64,000 bases of DNA, taken from NCBI RefSeq assembly GCF_036763085.1, contig NZ_JBAIYU010000010.1:806001-870000 (forward strand), read 5' to 3'. A program made the position numbers and the translations under genes. The notes under the pieces are model-generated. The model was not told the DNA's origin, ran no database searches, and saw nothing but the letters and a program-made list of their open reading frames with translations. Position 1 is the first letter of the stretch, and each line of letters opens with the position of its first letter. This DNA comes from JBAIYU01 sp036763085 (lineage in GTDB: Bacteria > Bacillota > Negativicutes > DSM-1736 > Dendrosporobacteraceae). Below, in pieces: positions 49,867 through 59,472 of the stretch.

Positions 49867-51696
49867 TCAAAATAGTGTATTAAATATTACTGTGACGGTA
49901 GTTCCCTGCGGACTTGTTACTATTTTAAGTTCTGCACTATGCCTTTCCGCGATTCGATAGCATATCGGAATTCCTAGTCCTGTTCCATTATCCTTGGTAG
50001 TAACAAAGGGAGTACCAAGTCTTTTCATCACTTCATCCGGAATGCCTTCCCCATTATCCTGGATTACTAATAATACTTGACTAGCATTGCAATATGTTTC
50101 AATGGTTATTTTTCCACTATTATTCATGGATTCTAGACCATTTCGTACCAAGTTTAGTATAAGTTGGCGTATTTCCTTCTCGTCAAACTTGATCTTGGGG
50201 ATTTCTTTTAGATGTACTTGCAAATCATGACCCAAACAGAATGCGTCTGCTTGCAGCAACGGAAAGAGTGAATGAATAACGTTATTTAAGTTCCCATATT
50301 TCATTTCTACAGACTTATTTTTAGCAAGTGAGAGAAATTCAGAAATAATGCTGTTCGCTCTATCGAGTTCTTCTATCATTATACCGAACTGTTCATTATA
50401 ATCAGAAAAATCCTGCTTCCTTTGAAGCATTTGTAAATAACCACGCACGGTAGTCATAGGGTTGCGTACTTCATGCCCAATACCGGCAGCGATCTCTCCT
50501 ATAATATTTAAATTACTAAACCGAGCCATTTCTTCTTCCATTTTTCGTTGATTAGTTACGTCAATAAGTTTCAAGATAATATAATGGTCACCATTAGTTT
50601 TAGTAACAAACATTGACACTTCCCCTATTCGGGCTTCATTGTTTACATTCTTAAATTTGTAATCTTCGCGCAGAATACCGTTTTTCTTTAGCTGACTAAA
50701 AATCTCAGACTCAGTAAAGGGTATATCGAAAATATTTAGGTCAGAAAGCGTTATTCCATTAACTATTTCCTCTCGTTTGTAACCAGTTAAGCGTTCCCAT
50801 TCACGATTTACGTCCAGTATAACAAAGTCATCGTATCTAACAAAAGCAATTGCTGCTGAGCTTTCCGAAAAGACACTAGCAAACTTAGCTTGAAGTTGCT
50901 CCCTCCTGGTGATTTCTATTTTTAGTTTTTCGTTTAATTCCGCTAACTTGTTAAATGGTTCTCGAAGACTTGTTTCTACAACTGCTCGATAGAGAAAATA
51001 GTATGACATGATTTGCCATAAGTGTCCCACTATATTCATTATTCCATATACCTGAACATAAGCAGTCATGGACAGCTCCGTAAAAATAGATGTGATGAAA
51101 AATAGCTGTAAATACCTATATATGTCTAGACGAAACTGACTTTTATGCCGCTGTAAAATAAACATACTTATAGCTAGGATAAGGCATATTACATACTCGC
51201 TGTATATCTTAAATGGAGTAAGGCCTTGACCTTCGACAAAACAATCCGGGAATATCTGCAAAAATATTGCTAGCAATAAAAAAAGTACCAAGGAAAAATA
51301 CGCTTTCGCTAAATTCGATAATGGAATTTTTCTTTCTAAGGATAAGCCGGCTATCAGCATACCACTAGAATCTAAGTATCTCGCAATTATCCACATCTGC
51401 GTTGGTAAGTTGGCATCACTATTTAATATCCCCAACCCTTTATAAGCCAAAGTATGCAAGATAACAAAAACGTTCGAAAACCCATACGTAATTCCTAGTA
51501 TCGGAATGAAATTGCTTGGCAGGTTATTATAGTTGAGGAATACGAATATCGAGATTATACAGCTAATGACTATTGCAAAGCCCTCTGCAAGCGTATGAAA
51601 CAATAAGTAGTTGTACTCACTAACGTAATATAATAGAAGAAGAATGATCACCAAAGGAGTATAGGTTATTAAAGTTGAATGTCGTGAAAGCAGCAT
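49867..51696 (-). CDS. MASE3-PAS sensor histidine kinase
   Basis: This 609-residue membrane kinase has an N-terminal MASE3-type multi-helix sensor (about residues 10-245) and a PAS domain (FSESSAAIAFVRYDDF onward). The HisKA dimerisation domain has the phosphoacceptor His408 in GHEVRNPMTTVRGYLQML, and the HATPase_c domain has N-box NLVRNGLES, DNGEGIP and GTGLGIP. The HEVRNPMTTVRG H-box resembles the sporulation-type kinases of Firmicutes that feed Spo0F, and no response regulator is adjacent, consistent with an orphan kinase. GGAG lies 6 bases before ATG. The signal is unknown. Confidence 0.9.
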   Translation of the reverse strand: MLLSRHSTLITYTPLVIILLLLYYVSEYNYLLFHTLAEGFAIVISCIISIFVFLNYNNLPSNFIPILGITYGFSNVFVILHTLAYKGLGILNSDANLPTQMWIIARYLDSSGMLIAGLSLERKIPLSNLAKAYFSLVLFLLLAIFLQIFPDCFVEGQGLTPFKIYSEYVICLILAISMFILQRHKSQFRLDIYRYLQLFFITSIFTELSMTAYVQVYGIMNIVGHLWQIMSYYFLYRAVVETSLREPFNKLAELNEKLKIEITRREQLQAKFASVFSESSAAIAFVRYDDFVILDVNREWERLTGYKREEIVNGITLSDLNIFDIPFTESEIFSQLKKNGILREDYKFKNVNNEARIGEVSMFVTKTNGDHYIILKLIDVTNQRKMEEEMARFSNLNIIGEIAAGIGHEVRNPMTTVRGYLQMLQRKQDFSDYNEQFGIMIEELDRANSIISEFLSLAKNKSVEMKYGNLNNVIHSLFPLLQADAFCLGHDLQVHLKEIPKIKFDEKEIRQLILNLVRNGLESMNNSGKITIETYCNASQVLLVIQDNGEGIPDEVMKRLGTPFVTTKDNGTGLGIPICYRIAERHSAELKIVTSPQGTTVTVIFNTLF

Positions 51697-51913
51697 TAAG
51701 TTCTCCGTTTTTAAACAAAATTGAAATCATTCTTCCATTTTCGTTTCAATTTCGCGTAATCCCTCCTGTTTTCTCCATGTATAGATAGAACATTATCTTT
51801 TATTAAGCATCATAATACGACAAAACAAGTTACTATCACATTCTACTGTTATTAGAGTTTAATCTCATATATCTCTCCTATTTAAACTATGTGTTGGCCT
51901 TCAGCTTACTAAA

Positions 51914-51948
51914 AAGCGGCGTTTCAGAATGTCTCTGAAACGCCGCTT
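51914..51948 (-). terminator. katG terminator
   Basis: The perfect 15-bp arms AAGCGGCGTTTCAGA and TCTGAAACGCCGCTT flank a 5-base loop, 10 bases beyond the katG stop. A run of A/T follows. Confidence 0.85.
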
Positions 51949-51958
51949 AAATATGTTC

Positions 51959-54148
51959 TTATAGATCGAAACGATCAAGGTTCATAACCTTGTTCCACGC
52001 CGCTACAAAGTCATGCACAAACTTCTCTTGAGAGTCCTGACATCCATAGACTTCCGCAAGTGCCCGAAGCTGCGAGTTAGAACCAAATATGAGGTCGACA
52101 CGGCTGCCGGTCCACTTGAGTTCGCCTGTTGTGCGATCACGCCCCTCGAACACGTCAGCAGTGTCTGATATCGGCTTCCACATCGTGCTCATGTCAAGCA
52201 GATTCACAAAGAAATCATTTGTAAGTACTCCTGGCCGCTTAGTAAAGACGCCATGTTGGGACTGTTCGAAGTTTGCATTTAAAACGCGCATACCACCTAG
52301 AAGAACAGTCATTTCTGGAGCAGTCAGCGTCAGCAGTTGTGCCCGGTCAATTAGTATCTCTCCCGCCGATGCTGCATATTTTGCTTTAGCATAGTTCCGG
52401 AATCCGTCTGCAACTGGTTCAAGCATGGAGAAAGACATTACCTCAGTTTGCTCCTGTGACGCATCTGTACGCCCCGGAGTAAATGGAACAGTTACGCTAT
52501 AGCCAGCATCCTTCGCAGCTTGTTCAACACCTGCGCATCCGCCCAAGACAATTAGGTCGGCAAGAGAAACCTGTTTCGCAGACTGAGCGCAATTGAACTC
52601 ACTCTGGATTTGCTCCAATCTAGTAAGCACTGTTTTGAGTTGCTCTGGTTGGTTAGCTTCCCAGTCCTTTTGCGGAGTAAGACGGATACGTGCCCCGTTT
52701 GCCCCACCACGCTTATCTGAACCGCGGAACGTAGACGCCGATGCCCAAGCCGTCGAAACTAGTTGGGAAACAGATAATCCCGAAGCGAGTATCTTGCCTT
52801 TGAGGTCGGCGATATCTTGCTCGCCAATCAATTCATACGTGACTGCAGGAACAGGATCTTGCCAAATAAGCTCTTCCGCAGGAACTTCTGGACCAAGATA
52901 CCGCGAGCGAGGCCCCATATCGCGATGGGTCAGTTTGAACCATGCGCGAGCAAATGCATCCTGGAATTCCTCGGGGTTTTGCAGGTAACGCCGCGCAATC
53001 GGTTCATAGACCGGATCGTAGCGGAGAGAAAGGTCTGCTGTAGTCATCATCGGACGGTGCTTCTTAGATGGGTCATGTGCATCAACAACCATGTCCTCTT
53101 CGGCCACGTCTTTGGCCAACCACTGATGTGCCCCGGCCGGACTCTTAACCAACTCCCACTCGTATTTGAACAGTACATTTAGATAGCCCATATCCCACTT
53201 GGTAGGGTTTGGCTTCCAGGCTCCTTCAATGCCACTGCCGATAGTATCACCGCCTTTGCCACTGCCGAAGCTGCTCTTCCAGCCTAATCCCTGTTCCTCT
53301 ATGCCTGCAGCCTCAGGCTCAGGACCTACATGAGTCGCAGAACCAGCGCCGTGACATTTGCCGAATGTATGTCCTCCTGCGACGAGTGCGACGGTCTCTT
53401 CGTCGTTCATAGCCATACGAGCGAAAGTGTCTCGAACGTCATGGCCAGAAGCAACCGGATCCGGGTTACCGTTCGGTCCTTCCGGGTTTACATAGATGAG
53501 CCCCATCTGTACAGCCGCAAGTGGATTTTCAAGATCTCGATCGCCGGAGTAACGCTGATCACCAAGCCACTCTCCTTCTGAACCCCAATAAATATCTTCT
53601 TCTGGCTCCCAGACGTCCTCGCGCCCGCCACCAAAACCGAATGTCTTGAGACCCATCGACTCTAGGGCGCAATTTCCAGCGAGAATCATCAAGTCAGCCC
53701 AGGAAATCTTCCTCCCATATTTCTGCTTGATTGGCCAAAGTAGCCGGCGTGCCTTATCAAGATTAACATTGTCCGGCCAACTATTGAGCGGTGCAAAACG
53801 TTGGGTACCGGTTCCTGCACCTCCGCGACCATCACTTAGGCGGTATGTACCTGCGCTGTGCCATGCCATTCTTATGAAAAGAGGCCCATAGTGCCCATAA
53901 TCGGCAGGCCACCAATCCTGAGAGTCAGTCATCAACGCATATAAGTCTTTCTTCAGGGCATCAAGGTCAAGACTCTTAAACTCTTCAGCATAGTTGAAAG
54001 TCTCACCCATCGGGTTGGATAGGGCCGAATGCTGATGTAGCATCTTGAGATTTAACTGATTCGGCCACCAATCTCGATTTGTTCTACCACCGCTGGTTAC
54101 TTGCTTGTTAGATCTGCCCGTTACCGGACACTTGCTCTCTTTACCCAT
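51959..54148 (-). CDS. katG: catalase-peroxidase
   Basis: This 729-residue bifunctional haem enzyme degrades H2O2. It shows the distal haem pocket RMAWHSAGTYR (Arg, Trp, His), YVNPEGPNGNPDP containing the Tyr of the Met-Tyr-Trp adduct, the proximal ALVAGGHTFGKCHG histidine and the duplicated C-terminal half. ATG 54148 has GAGGAG 9 bases upstream. A high-GC, KatG-type gene in a mostly anaerobic gene set suggests oxidative-stress tolerance, perhaps by transfer. An AT-rich palindrome resembling a PerR box lies about 230 bases upstream. Confidence 0.97.
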   Translation of the reverse strand: MGKESKCPVTGRSNKQVTSGGRTNRDWWPNQLNLKMLHQHSALSNPMGETFNYAEEFKSLDLDALKKDLYALMTDSQDWWPADYGHYGPLFIRMAWHSAGTYRLSDGRGGAGTGTQRFAPLNSWPDNVNLDKARRLLWPIKQKYGRKISWADLMILAGNCALESMGLKTFGFGGGREDVWEPEEDIYWGSEGEWLGDQRYSGDRDLENPLAAVQMGLIYVNPEGPNGNPDPVASGHDVRDTFARMAMNDEETVALVAGGHTFGKCHGAGSATHVGPEPEAAGIEEQGLGWKSSFGSGKGGDTIGSGIEGAWKPNPTKWDMGYLNVLFKYEWELVKSPAGAHQWLAKDVAEEDMVVDAHDPSKKHRPMMTTADLSLRYDPVYEPIARRYLQNPEEFQDAFARAWFKLTHRDMGPRSRYLGPEVPAEELIWQDPVPAVTYELIGEQDIADLKGKILASGLSVSQLVSTAWASASTFRGSDKRGGANGARIRLTPQKDWEANQPEQLKTVLTRLEQIQSEFNCAQSAKQVSLADLIVLGGCAGVEQAAKDAGYSVTVPFTPGRTDASQEQTEVMSFSMLEPVADGFRNYAKAKYAASAGEILIDRAQLLTLTAPEMTVLLGGMRVLNANFEQSQHGVFTKRPGVLTNDFFVNLLDMSTMWKPISDTADVFEGRDRTTGELKWTGSRVDLIFGSNSQLRALAEVYGCQDSQEKFVHDFVAAWNKVMNLDRFDL

Positions 54149-54510
54149 GAAAAACACTCCTCTCACCAAATAAATTTAATGCTCCGCTTTGCCATCCTAC
54201 TATTAACTGCTTAACTTTATTCCGATGTTTAATGCGTTGCAGATAACTATGTAGAAAAGAACTTTTTTTCATCACCTACTTAATAGAATATTATAGCGGC
54301 TCAGACATGCAAAAGAGTCCATGTGCGGTGCTGTTTGTCCTACATTTGTTATAAGTCAGAATATTTACAAATTAAAGTTATTATAAATTAATTATAATTC
54401 CTGCTTTCGAAGCTGTCAACAGAACTCATTTTTGTATCTCTAAGCCTCGTGCTATGGAATAATACTGGTATATCTGTAAATACCTAAAATATAACTTAGG
54501 AAAAAAGCAA
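54149..54510. other. katG upstream region
   Basis: No gene is seen in these 362 bases. TTATAAATTAATTATAA (54381-54397) loosely resembles a PerR operator (TTATAATNATTATAA), but the half-site spacing is wrong by two bases. No clear promoter could be assigned. Confidence 0.4.
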
Positions 54511-54512
54511 AA

Positions 54513-54542
54513 AAAGACACCAGAATTTCGCTGTTCTGGTGT
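54513..54542 (-). terminator. terminator of the first L,D-transpeptidase gene
   Basis: ACACCAGAA and TTCTGGTGT flank an 8-base loop; the minus-strand transcript ends in a T5 run. Nearly the same hairpin recurs at 57376-57402. Confidence 0.8.
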
Positions 54543-54573
54543 TGACGTAATTTATCATGAAAATCATGCCTGT

Positions 54574-55242
54574 TTATTTTCCCGATTTATCGGACTGATT
54601 TCCGGCGATAGCTACTGCAATTTTCACTTCATTTCGATTCATGGAGTCAGTAGGAAATTGCCAGTCTGACAATAATTTATAACGTACAGCATAAGGTTTG
54701 AATAGTTCCATTACATTTGTCGTAGAGCCTTGCTTATGATGATAAATATCTGGTAGAACAGTGAGATAGATCGCGTTATCATGTTCTTTTAACAGCAGCA
54801 CCTGATAGGTAATCACGACAGGAGTCCCGATATCAACCAATTCATATAGTTCCTCAACATCAGCATTGTGCATCCGAATACAACCGCCCGAAACTGGATA
54901 TTCAATATCCCAATCTTTATTCGTCCCATGAACTCCATAGGCTGGTTTAAACTCCATCCAGCGACTGCCAAGCGGATTATCTTTTCCTGGTGGCACAGGG
55001 GTTTTGTCACTAAAGCCTGATCCAGGAATCCATGTTGGATCCTTCTCTTTATAGAATATTTTATATTTTCCTAAAGGAGTTTGCTCATAAGGAGTTCCTA
55101 ATGCAACTGGATATTCTTTTACAATCCGGCTGCCGTCATACAAACGCAAGATGAGTTCAGGTACATTCACATGAATTTCTGGTTTGGCCCAAGCGGACTG
55201 AAATGACCAGAAGAACAGCATTAAAAACATTAGAATACGCAT
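54574..55242 (-). CDS. L,D-transpeptidase (YkuD domain), secreted
   Basis: This 222-residue protein has a signal peptide (MRILMFLMLFFWSFQSAWA) and a YkuD catalytic domain. It has the canonical HGT...SGGCIRM signature (YGVHGTNKDWDIEYPVSGGC, catalytic Cys in GGC and His upstream) after a typical TPLGKYKIF motif. It would cross-link or modify peptidoglycan in the periplasm. GGAG lies 7 bases before ATG. A second YkuD protein lies at 56456-57049. Confidence 0.93.
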   Translation of the reverse strand: MRILMFLMLFFWSFQSAWAKPEIHVNVPELILRLYDGSRIVKEYPVALGTPYEQTPLGKYKIFYKEKDPTWIPGSGFSDKTPVPPGKDNPLGSRWMEFKPAYGVHGTNKDWDIEYPVSGGCIRMHNADVEELYELVDIGTPVVITYQVLLLKEHDNAIYLTVLPDIYHHKQGSTTNVMELFKPYAVRYKLLSDWQFPTDSMNRNEVKIAVAIAGNQSDKSGK

Positions 55243-55325
55243 TAAATGCTCCTTTCAAATTGAAGGATAACAACAAAAATGACTAGAATAATAATGCTAA
55301 TAACTTCCTCAAGAGAGGTGACGAA

Positions 55326-56342
55326 ATGTTAAGTAGAACCTGGCTTTTCGGGGTAAATATCTTATTCCTGCTCTTGTTCCTCCCGATTACCGCCGTTCTG
55401 GCAGCACCTGCTGATCAGACCAATGCCGAAAGGTTATTAGGACCCGTTCAATCAGTATTTGAAGAACGACTGCTATTCTCTCCAGATGGTCAAGTTACTT
55501 CCACTGAGGCAGTCAGCAAAACGGAATATAATCCAGCTGGCAGCATAACCCGAATAATCTGGTACAAAAATCATGAAGTATATCGTGAAAAAGTCAATCT
55601 TTATGATTCAGCCTCTCGTCTGAAAGCCACTGGAACATATCGCACAAATGACATATTTCAGACAGATACTATCTATCACTATGATGCTGCTGGCAACCTA
55701 AGCAAAATTGATTTTCTAAATCCTGATGGTTCCATTTTTATAACAAAATCCCATCATTATAATGACAAAGGGTTCTTGACCGAACAGCTACGCCTCGATT
55801 CCAGTAAAAATTTACTAGGGCGCGACAACTTTTCCTATAGCAAAAACGGCAAACTGACGGCAACCCATCATTACGGAAGTGACAATATCCTGATATCCAG
55901 AGAAACCTATGAATACGATAAATCAGGTAATATCCAACAAGAATGTGTTTTTGATGGCACATCCGGACAGCCGCCGCTAAAAATTATTCAGTACGATGAT
56001 ACCGGTAGAAAAATTGCCGAATCAAATTATACTTCAGCAGGTGTCAAAACCCGTGAGTTTCTATGTGAATACAGCCCTGAGGGTAACAAAATTAAGCAAA
56101 TTCATTATCGCGGCAATGGTACTAAGTATGCTGAGACACGCTATAATGATCATGGTTTACCCGAAACTTATCTAAAATATCTTGCTGATGGTTCTAGCGA
56201 ATGCAGTGAAGAATATCAATACAAATATGATCATGCCGGGAACTGGATTGAACAAAGTATTACGACCTGTAAAGATGAAAACCCACAGCTGCCAGTCCGT
56301 CCACTGGGATTAGTCCGGCGAACCATCACTTATTACGAATAA
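55326..56342 (+). CDS. secreted YD/RHS-like repeat protein
   Basis: This 338-residue exported protein has a signal peptide ending at AVLAAPA, followed by about ten degenerate YD-type repeats (Y-D-x-x-G-[NR]-x: YHYDAAGNLSKI, YEYDKSGNIQQE, IQYDDTGRKIAE, YKYDHAGNWIEQ). It lacks the conserved core and toxin tip of Rhs polymorphic toxins, so it is probably a periplasmic or surface repeat protein of unknown role. GAGGTG lies 6 bases before ATG. It is divergent from the first L,D-transpeptidase and ends in its own terminator. Confidence 0.82.
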   Translation: MLSRTWLFGVNILFLLLFLPITAVLAAPADQTNAERLLGPVQSVFEERLLFSPDGQVTSTEAVSKTEYNPAGSITRIIWYKNHEVYREKVNLYDSASRLKATGTYRTNDIFQTDTIYHYDAAGNLSKIDFLNPDGSIFITKSHHYNDKGFLTEQLRLDSSKNLLGRDNFSYSKNGKLTATHHYGSDNILISRETYEYDKSGNIQQECVFDGTSGQPPLKIIQYDDTGRKIAESNYTSAGVKTREFLCEYSPEGNKIKQIHYRGNGTKYAETRYNDHGLPETYLKYLADGSSECSEEYQYKYDHAGNWIEQSITTCKDENPQLPVRPLGLVRRTITYYE

Positions 56343-56356
56343 AAAAATCTAAAATT

Positions 56357-56383
56357 AGCTTCTGCCATGAATCGGCAGAAGCT
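56357..56383 (+). terminator. terminator of the YD-repeat gene
   Basis: AGCTTCTGCC and GGCAGAAGCT flank a 7-base loop followed by ATTTCTT, 15 bases beyond the stop. Confidence 0.8.
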
Positions 56384-56455
56384 ATTTCTTATGCACTGGG
56401 CAAATCAACGAACTGATTAAGCAGTTAAAGCCTTGTCCAACAACTGTTGAATTTG

Positions 56456-57049
56456 TTAGGCTACAATAACTACCGGCGTACCATAGTCGACCAAACGATA
56501 CAGTTCCTCTAAGTCAGAGTCTTGCAATGCGAGGCAGCCCTCAGTCCAGTTAATCCTCTCTTTTGTTAAATCTTCACGTCCACCATGAATCCCAATCCAG
56601 CCGCCTAAGGCTGTATTTTGTGGTGGTTGGATTTTTTGCTCATTAGCTCGAACGATTTCTCGATACTGATTTATATTTATAAGATTATTCTCTATTCCCC
56701 GTTGAGCATGTACCGGATCAGGATAACTTAAACCCAGCCATTTTCGCCCTAAGTAAGGATGATCATTTAATCGCTCCTTATCAGTAATGAAAAATCGTCC
56801 CTCTGGAGTTCGGTTATCACCTTGGCGTTGTTTATCCCCTTGCGAATTAACCCCAGATACAACGGTGAACCTTTTCAATTCTGTCCCTTGATAAAAAACT
56901 GTCATTTTATTTATAGATTTCTCAACTACGACTACCATATCCCGCTGTTTTATCAGGTCGTGCATTTCCAGGCTTGCTGCCTCAACGCACCCAACTTTTA
57001 AAAATAAAACGCAGAAAGCCACAATCATCAATATTTGACGCAGAGCCAT
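56456..57049 (-). CDS. L,D-transpeptidase (YkuD domain), secreted
   Basis: This 197-residue protein has a signal peptide and a YkuD domain carrying TPEGRFFIT, IGIHGGRED and INWTEGCLAL, the HxG...TxGC catalytic signature. It is distinct in sequence from the first copy and more like the ErfK-type enzymes with the WTEGC form. GTAGGTGA precedes ATG. It likely acts in periplasmic peptidoglycan cross-linking or lipoprotein attachment. Confidence 0.9.
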   Translation of the reverse strand: MALRQILMIVAFCVLFLKVGCVEAASLEMHDLIKQRDMVVVVEKSINKMTVFYQGTELKRFTVVSGVNSQGDKQRQGDNRTPEGRFFITDKERLNDHPYLGRKWLGLSYPDPVHAQRGIENNLININQYREIVRANEQKIQPPQNTALGGWIGIHGGREDLTKERINWTEGCLALQDSDLEELYRLVDYGTPVVIVA

Positions 57050-57370
57050 TCACCTACTTTTTTATTAGTTTAAAATAAATTTTAAATAATACGTTTTCTC
57101 ATAATCCCAGCCGCAGGCTTATAAAAAGCTTAAGAACCAAAGATTTGTTGGTTTATTGATCCATAAGTTGATAAATATTCCTGTTATGACTACAATATAC
57201 AATATTTGTCCTATTGCCTGCAAGTAAAAAAAAGCATGCACCCTGCTAAACCACTCAAGATAGCCTTAGCCTATAACTTCTGCAAAATTTGGTCATGGAA
57301 AAGAGCCGTGGAAGCAAAACCTCCAACGACTCTTGTTAGTCCTGAATCATTTCAAAATGAAATATATAAA
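57050..57370. other. intergenic region with possible transposase remnant
   Basis: There is no intact gene. A plus-strand stretch near 57240-57310 translates to KIALAYNFCKIWSWKRAVE, reminiscent of the C-terminal end of DDE transposases (IS1182-like), but it is short and unsupported by inverted repeats. Confidence 0.25.
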
Positions 57371-57375
57371 AAAAG

Positions 57376-57402
57376 ACACCAGAACAATTGCTGTTCTGGT
57401 GT
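57376..57402 (-). terminator. lactate permease gene terminator
   Basis: The perfect 11-bp arms ACACCAGAACA and TGTTCTGGTGT flank a 5-base loop, with a minus-strand T run. It is homologous to the hairpin at 54513-54542. Confidence 0.85.
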
Positions 57403-57467
57403 TGACTTGGGTTACTAGGAGTGTATACATCAATTAATTTGATGTCAATTAATTGCCGCCTTAGATA

Positions 57468-59123
57468 TTACGGCATCATCCAATGGAGTGCATAGGCTTG
57501 CAAATATGTTAACCCACCTATGAGAATGATCATAGCTATACTGTGAGGCAGTGCAAAACGGAAGATCGTGGATTCCTCACCAACTAAACCAGTAGCGGCA
57601 GTTGCTACCGAAATACTTTGCGGAGAAATCATTTTGCCGCAAACCCCACCAGATGAGTTAGACGCTACTATTAGATTTGGATCAATACCAAGCTGCTGCG
57701 CGGCAGTCTTTTGCATCGATCCAAACAATGCATTGGCTGATGTATCAGAACCAGTTAAAAATACACCCAGCCAACCTAAAAATGGTGCAAAGAAAGGATA
57801 AGCTCCACCTGTAGCAGTAAAGGCCATACCTAATGTTGAGCTCATGCCTGAGTAATTCATTATGTAGGCCAGGCCAAGAATCATAGCTATAGTGAATATT
57901 GGATATATAAGCTGCTTTATAGTCTTACCAAAGCATGTGGTTGCGCGACTGAATCCATAGTTTGGAATGACAAACAAGGAAATAATGCCTGTGAAGAAGA
58001 TAGCTGTACCAGCTGCAGACAAGAAATTAATGCCATAAGTTGCAGCATACGGAGCATTTTTAGCCACAACAGGCGCTGATTTTATAACTAAATTATGTAG
58101 TCCTGGCCATTGGAAGGATGTTAAGCCAATAATCTTTTCCCATTTAACCAAAACTGCTTTAAATCCAATAAATTTATCATCAGCCCATAAGAATACAAGG
58201 ATTGCTAAGATAATATATGGTGCCCAGGCCCTAAGTACCTCTGCTCCTGAATACTTAAGCTCTACCGGACCATTTGAATCGACTTTTTCATCTGGGAAAT
58301 GCCAAGTATTTGAAGGTTTCCAAACACGCAGAAATACTAATAAACCAATTATAGTCACGAACGCCGAAGTTATATCCGGCAAGTAAACACTTATGTAGTT
58401 TGATGTGTAAAACTGTGTTCCTGCAAAGCAAACACCGGCAACAATAACTGCCGGCAGTACTTCCATTGCCCGCTTCCAGCCACACATCATTACAACCACC
58501 CACAAAGGTACGATAACCGATAAAAACGGCAGCTGTCTGCCAATTATTTTGCTAAGTGTAAAAGCGTCAATTCCGCTTACTTGCCCCAAAACTACTACCG
58601 GAATACCAATTGCTCCAAAGGCAACTGGGGCGGTATTTGCTACAAGACAGATACCTGCTGCATAAACAGGATTGAAGCCAAGTCCTACCAGCATTGCAGC
58701 AGTAATAGCTACCGGCGTGCCAAAACCAGCAGTACCTTCGATAAATGAGCCGAAAGCAAAAGCAATGAAAATTGCCTGAAGCCGGCGATCATCAGTAATT
58801 GAAGCTAATGAATTTTTAATAATTTCAAATTCTCCAGCCTCAACAGTCATATTATAAACCCATATAGCAGTAACAATGATCCATACAATCGGAAATATAC
58901 CAACTAGAGCTCCATTTAAAGTTGCGCTGATTGCTAAACTCACCGGCATTTTAAATACAAGAACAGCTATTAACAGTGCAGAAAGAACCCCTACAAAGGC
59001 CGCATTGTGACCTCTAGAACGCTTAATACCCAGCATATACAAGAGAATGAATAGCGGAATAGCAGCTATCAGCGCCGATAGCCCAATACTACCTAACGGA
59101 TTATAATCTTGAATCCAGGTCAT
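57468..59123 (-). CDS. lctP: L-lactate permease
   Basis: This 551-residue LctP/LldP family transporter has about 12-14 membrane helices. Visible family features are FGSFIEGTAGFGTPVAITAAML (pattern), the VFLTGSDTSANALFG motif and SSGGVCGKMISPQSI. It moves lactate with protons or sodium across the inner membrane. AAGGTG lies 8 bases before ATG 59123. It is divergent from an XRE-cupin regulator across a region with twin palindromic operators, so lactate-responsive control is likely. Confidence 0.95.
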   Translation of the reverse strand: MTWIQDYNPLGSIGLSALIAAIPLFILLYMLGIKRSRGHNAAFVGVLSALLIAVLVFKMPVSLAISATLNGALVGIFPIVWIIVTAIWVYNMTVEAGEFEIIKNSLASITDDRRLQAIFIAFAFGSFIEGTAGFGTPVAITAAMLVGLGFNPVYAAGICLVANTAPVAFGAIGIPVVVLGQVSGIDAFTLSKIIGRQLPFLSVIVPLWVVVMMCGWKRAMEVLPAVIVAGVCFAGTQFYTSNYISVYLPDITSAFVTIIGLLVFLRVWKPSNTWHFPDEKVDSNGPVELKYSGAEVLRAWAPYIILAILVFLWADDKFIGFKAVLVKWEKIIGLTSFQWPGLHNLVIKSAPVVAKNAPYAATYGINFLSAAGTAIFFTGIISLFVIPNYGFSRATTCFGKTIKQLIYPIFTIAMILGLAYIMNYSGMSSTLGMAFTATGGAYPFFAPFLGWLGVFLTGSDTSANALFGSMQKTAAQQLGIDPNLIVASNSSGGVCGKMISPQSISVATAATGLVGEESTIFRFALPHSIAMIILIGGLTYLQAYALHWMMP

Positions 59124-59472
59124 ACCATAAACACCTTCCCTTACATAATTAAATTAAACATATTAATCGCTTAGTTTCCCCACTTCAGAGCTGTTGTTCA
59201 CCTCCTTTACCTAATTTAAATATGCCGGCCCTTAAAAGACGTTTTCTTTCTAAAACATCTTCTTTTAATAATTTAAACCTCAAAGAGGACTGCTTTACCG
59301 CAAAAATAATGTATAATGAGTGTATGTAGAAAACTCCTCTTGAGTAATATATTACTCTCTTTGTGTAATATATTACTCAAGAAATCGCAGATTCCTCCTT
59401 GTATTTTATATTTTTGGTAAATTTATACTATATATATTAACCTAGACTACTCTAGGCTAGAGAGGTGCCGCT
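59124..59472. promoter_or_regulatory. lctP/regulator divergent promoter region
   Basis: No gene is present. It contains twin palindromes at 59342-59357 and 59363-59378 and AT-rich promoter-like DNA on both sides. Confidence 0.6.
59342..59378. promoter_or_regulatory. twin palindromic operators
   Basis: GAGTAATATATTACTC (59342-59357) and GTGTAATATATTACTC (59363-59378) start 21 bases apart, two helical turns. They are typical dimer sites for cooperative binding, probably by the regulator at 59473. Confidence 0.7.

Noticed and set aside
54381..54397. PerR box upstream of katG
   Set aside because: The TTATAA halves are present but the spacing is two bases too long for the 7-1-7 consensus and it lies about 230 bases from the start; kept only as a note.
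55326..56342. Rhs polymorphic toxin
   Set aside because: It has a signal peptide and YD-like repeats but no PAAR/VgrG link, no RHS core motif and no variable toxin tip; called a YD-repeat secreted protein.
57206..57418. 70-residue plus-strand frame before the lactate permease terminator
   Set aside because: A fragment resembling a transposase tail (LAYNFCKIW) is too short and lacks repeats or other support; treated as a possible remnant only.
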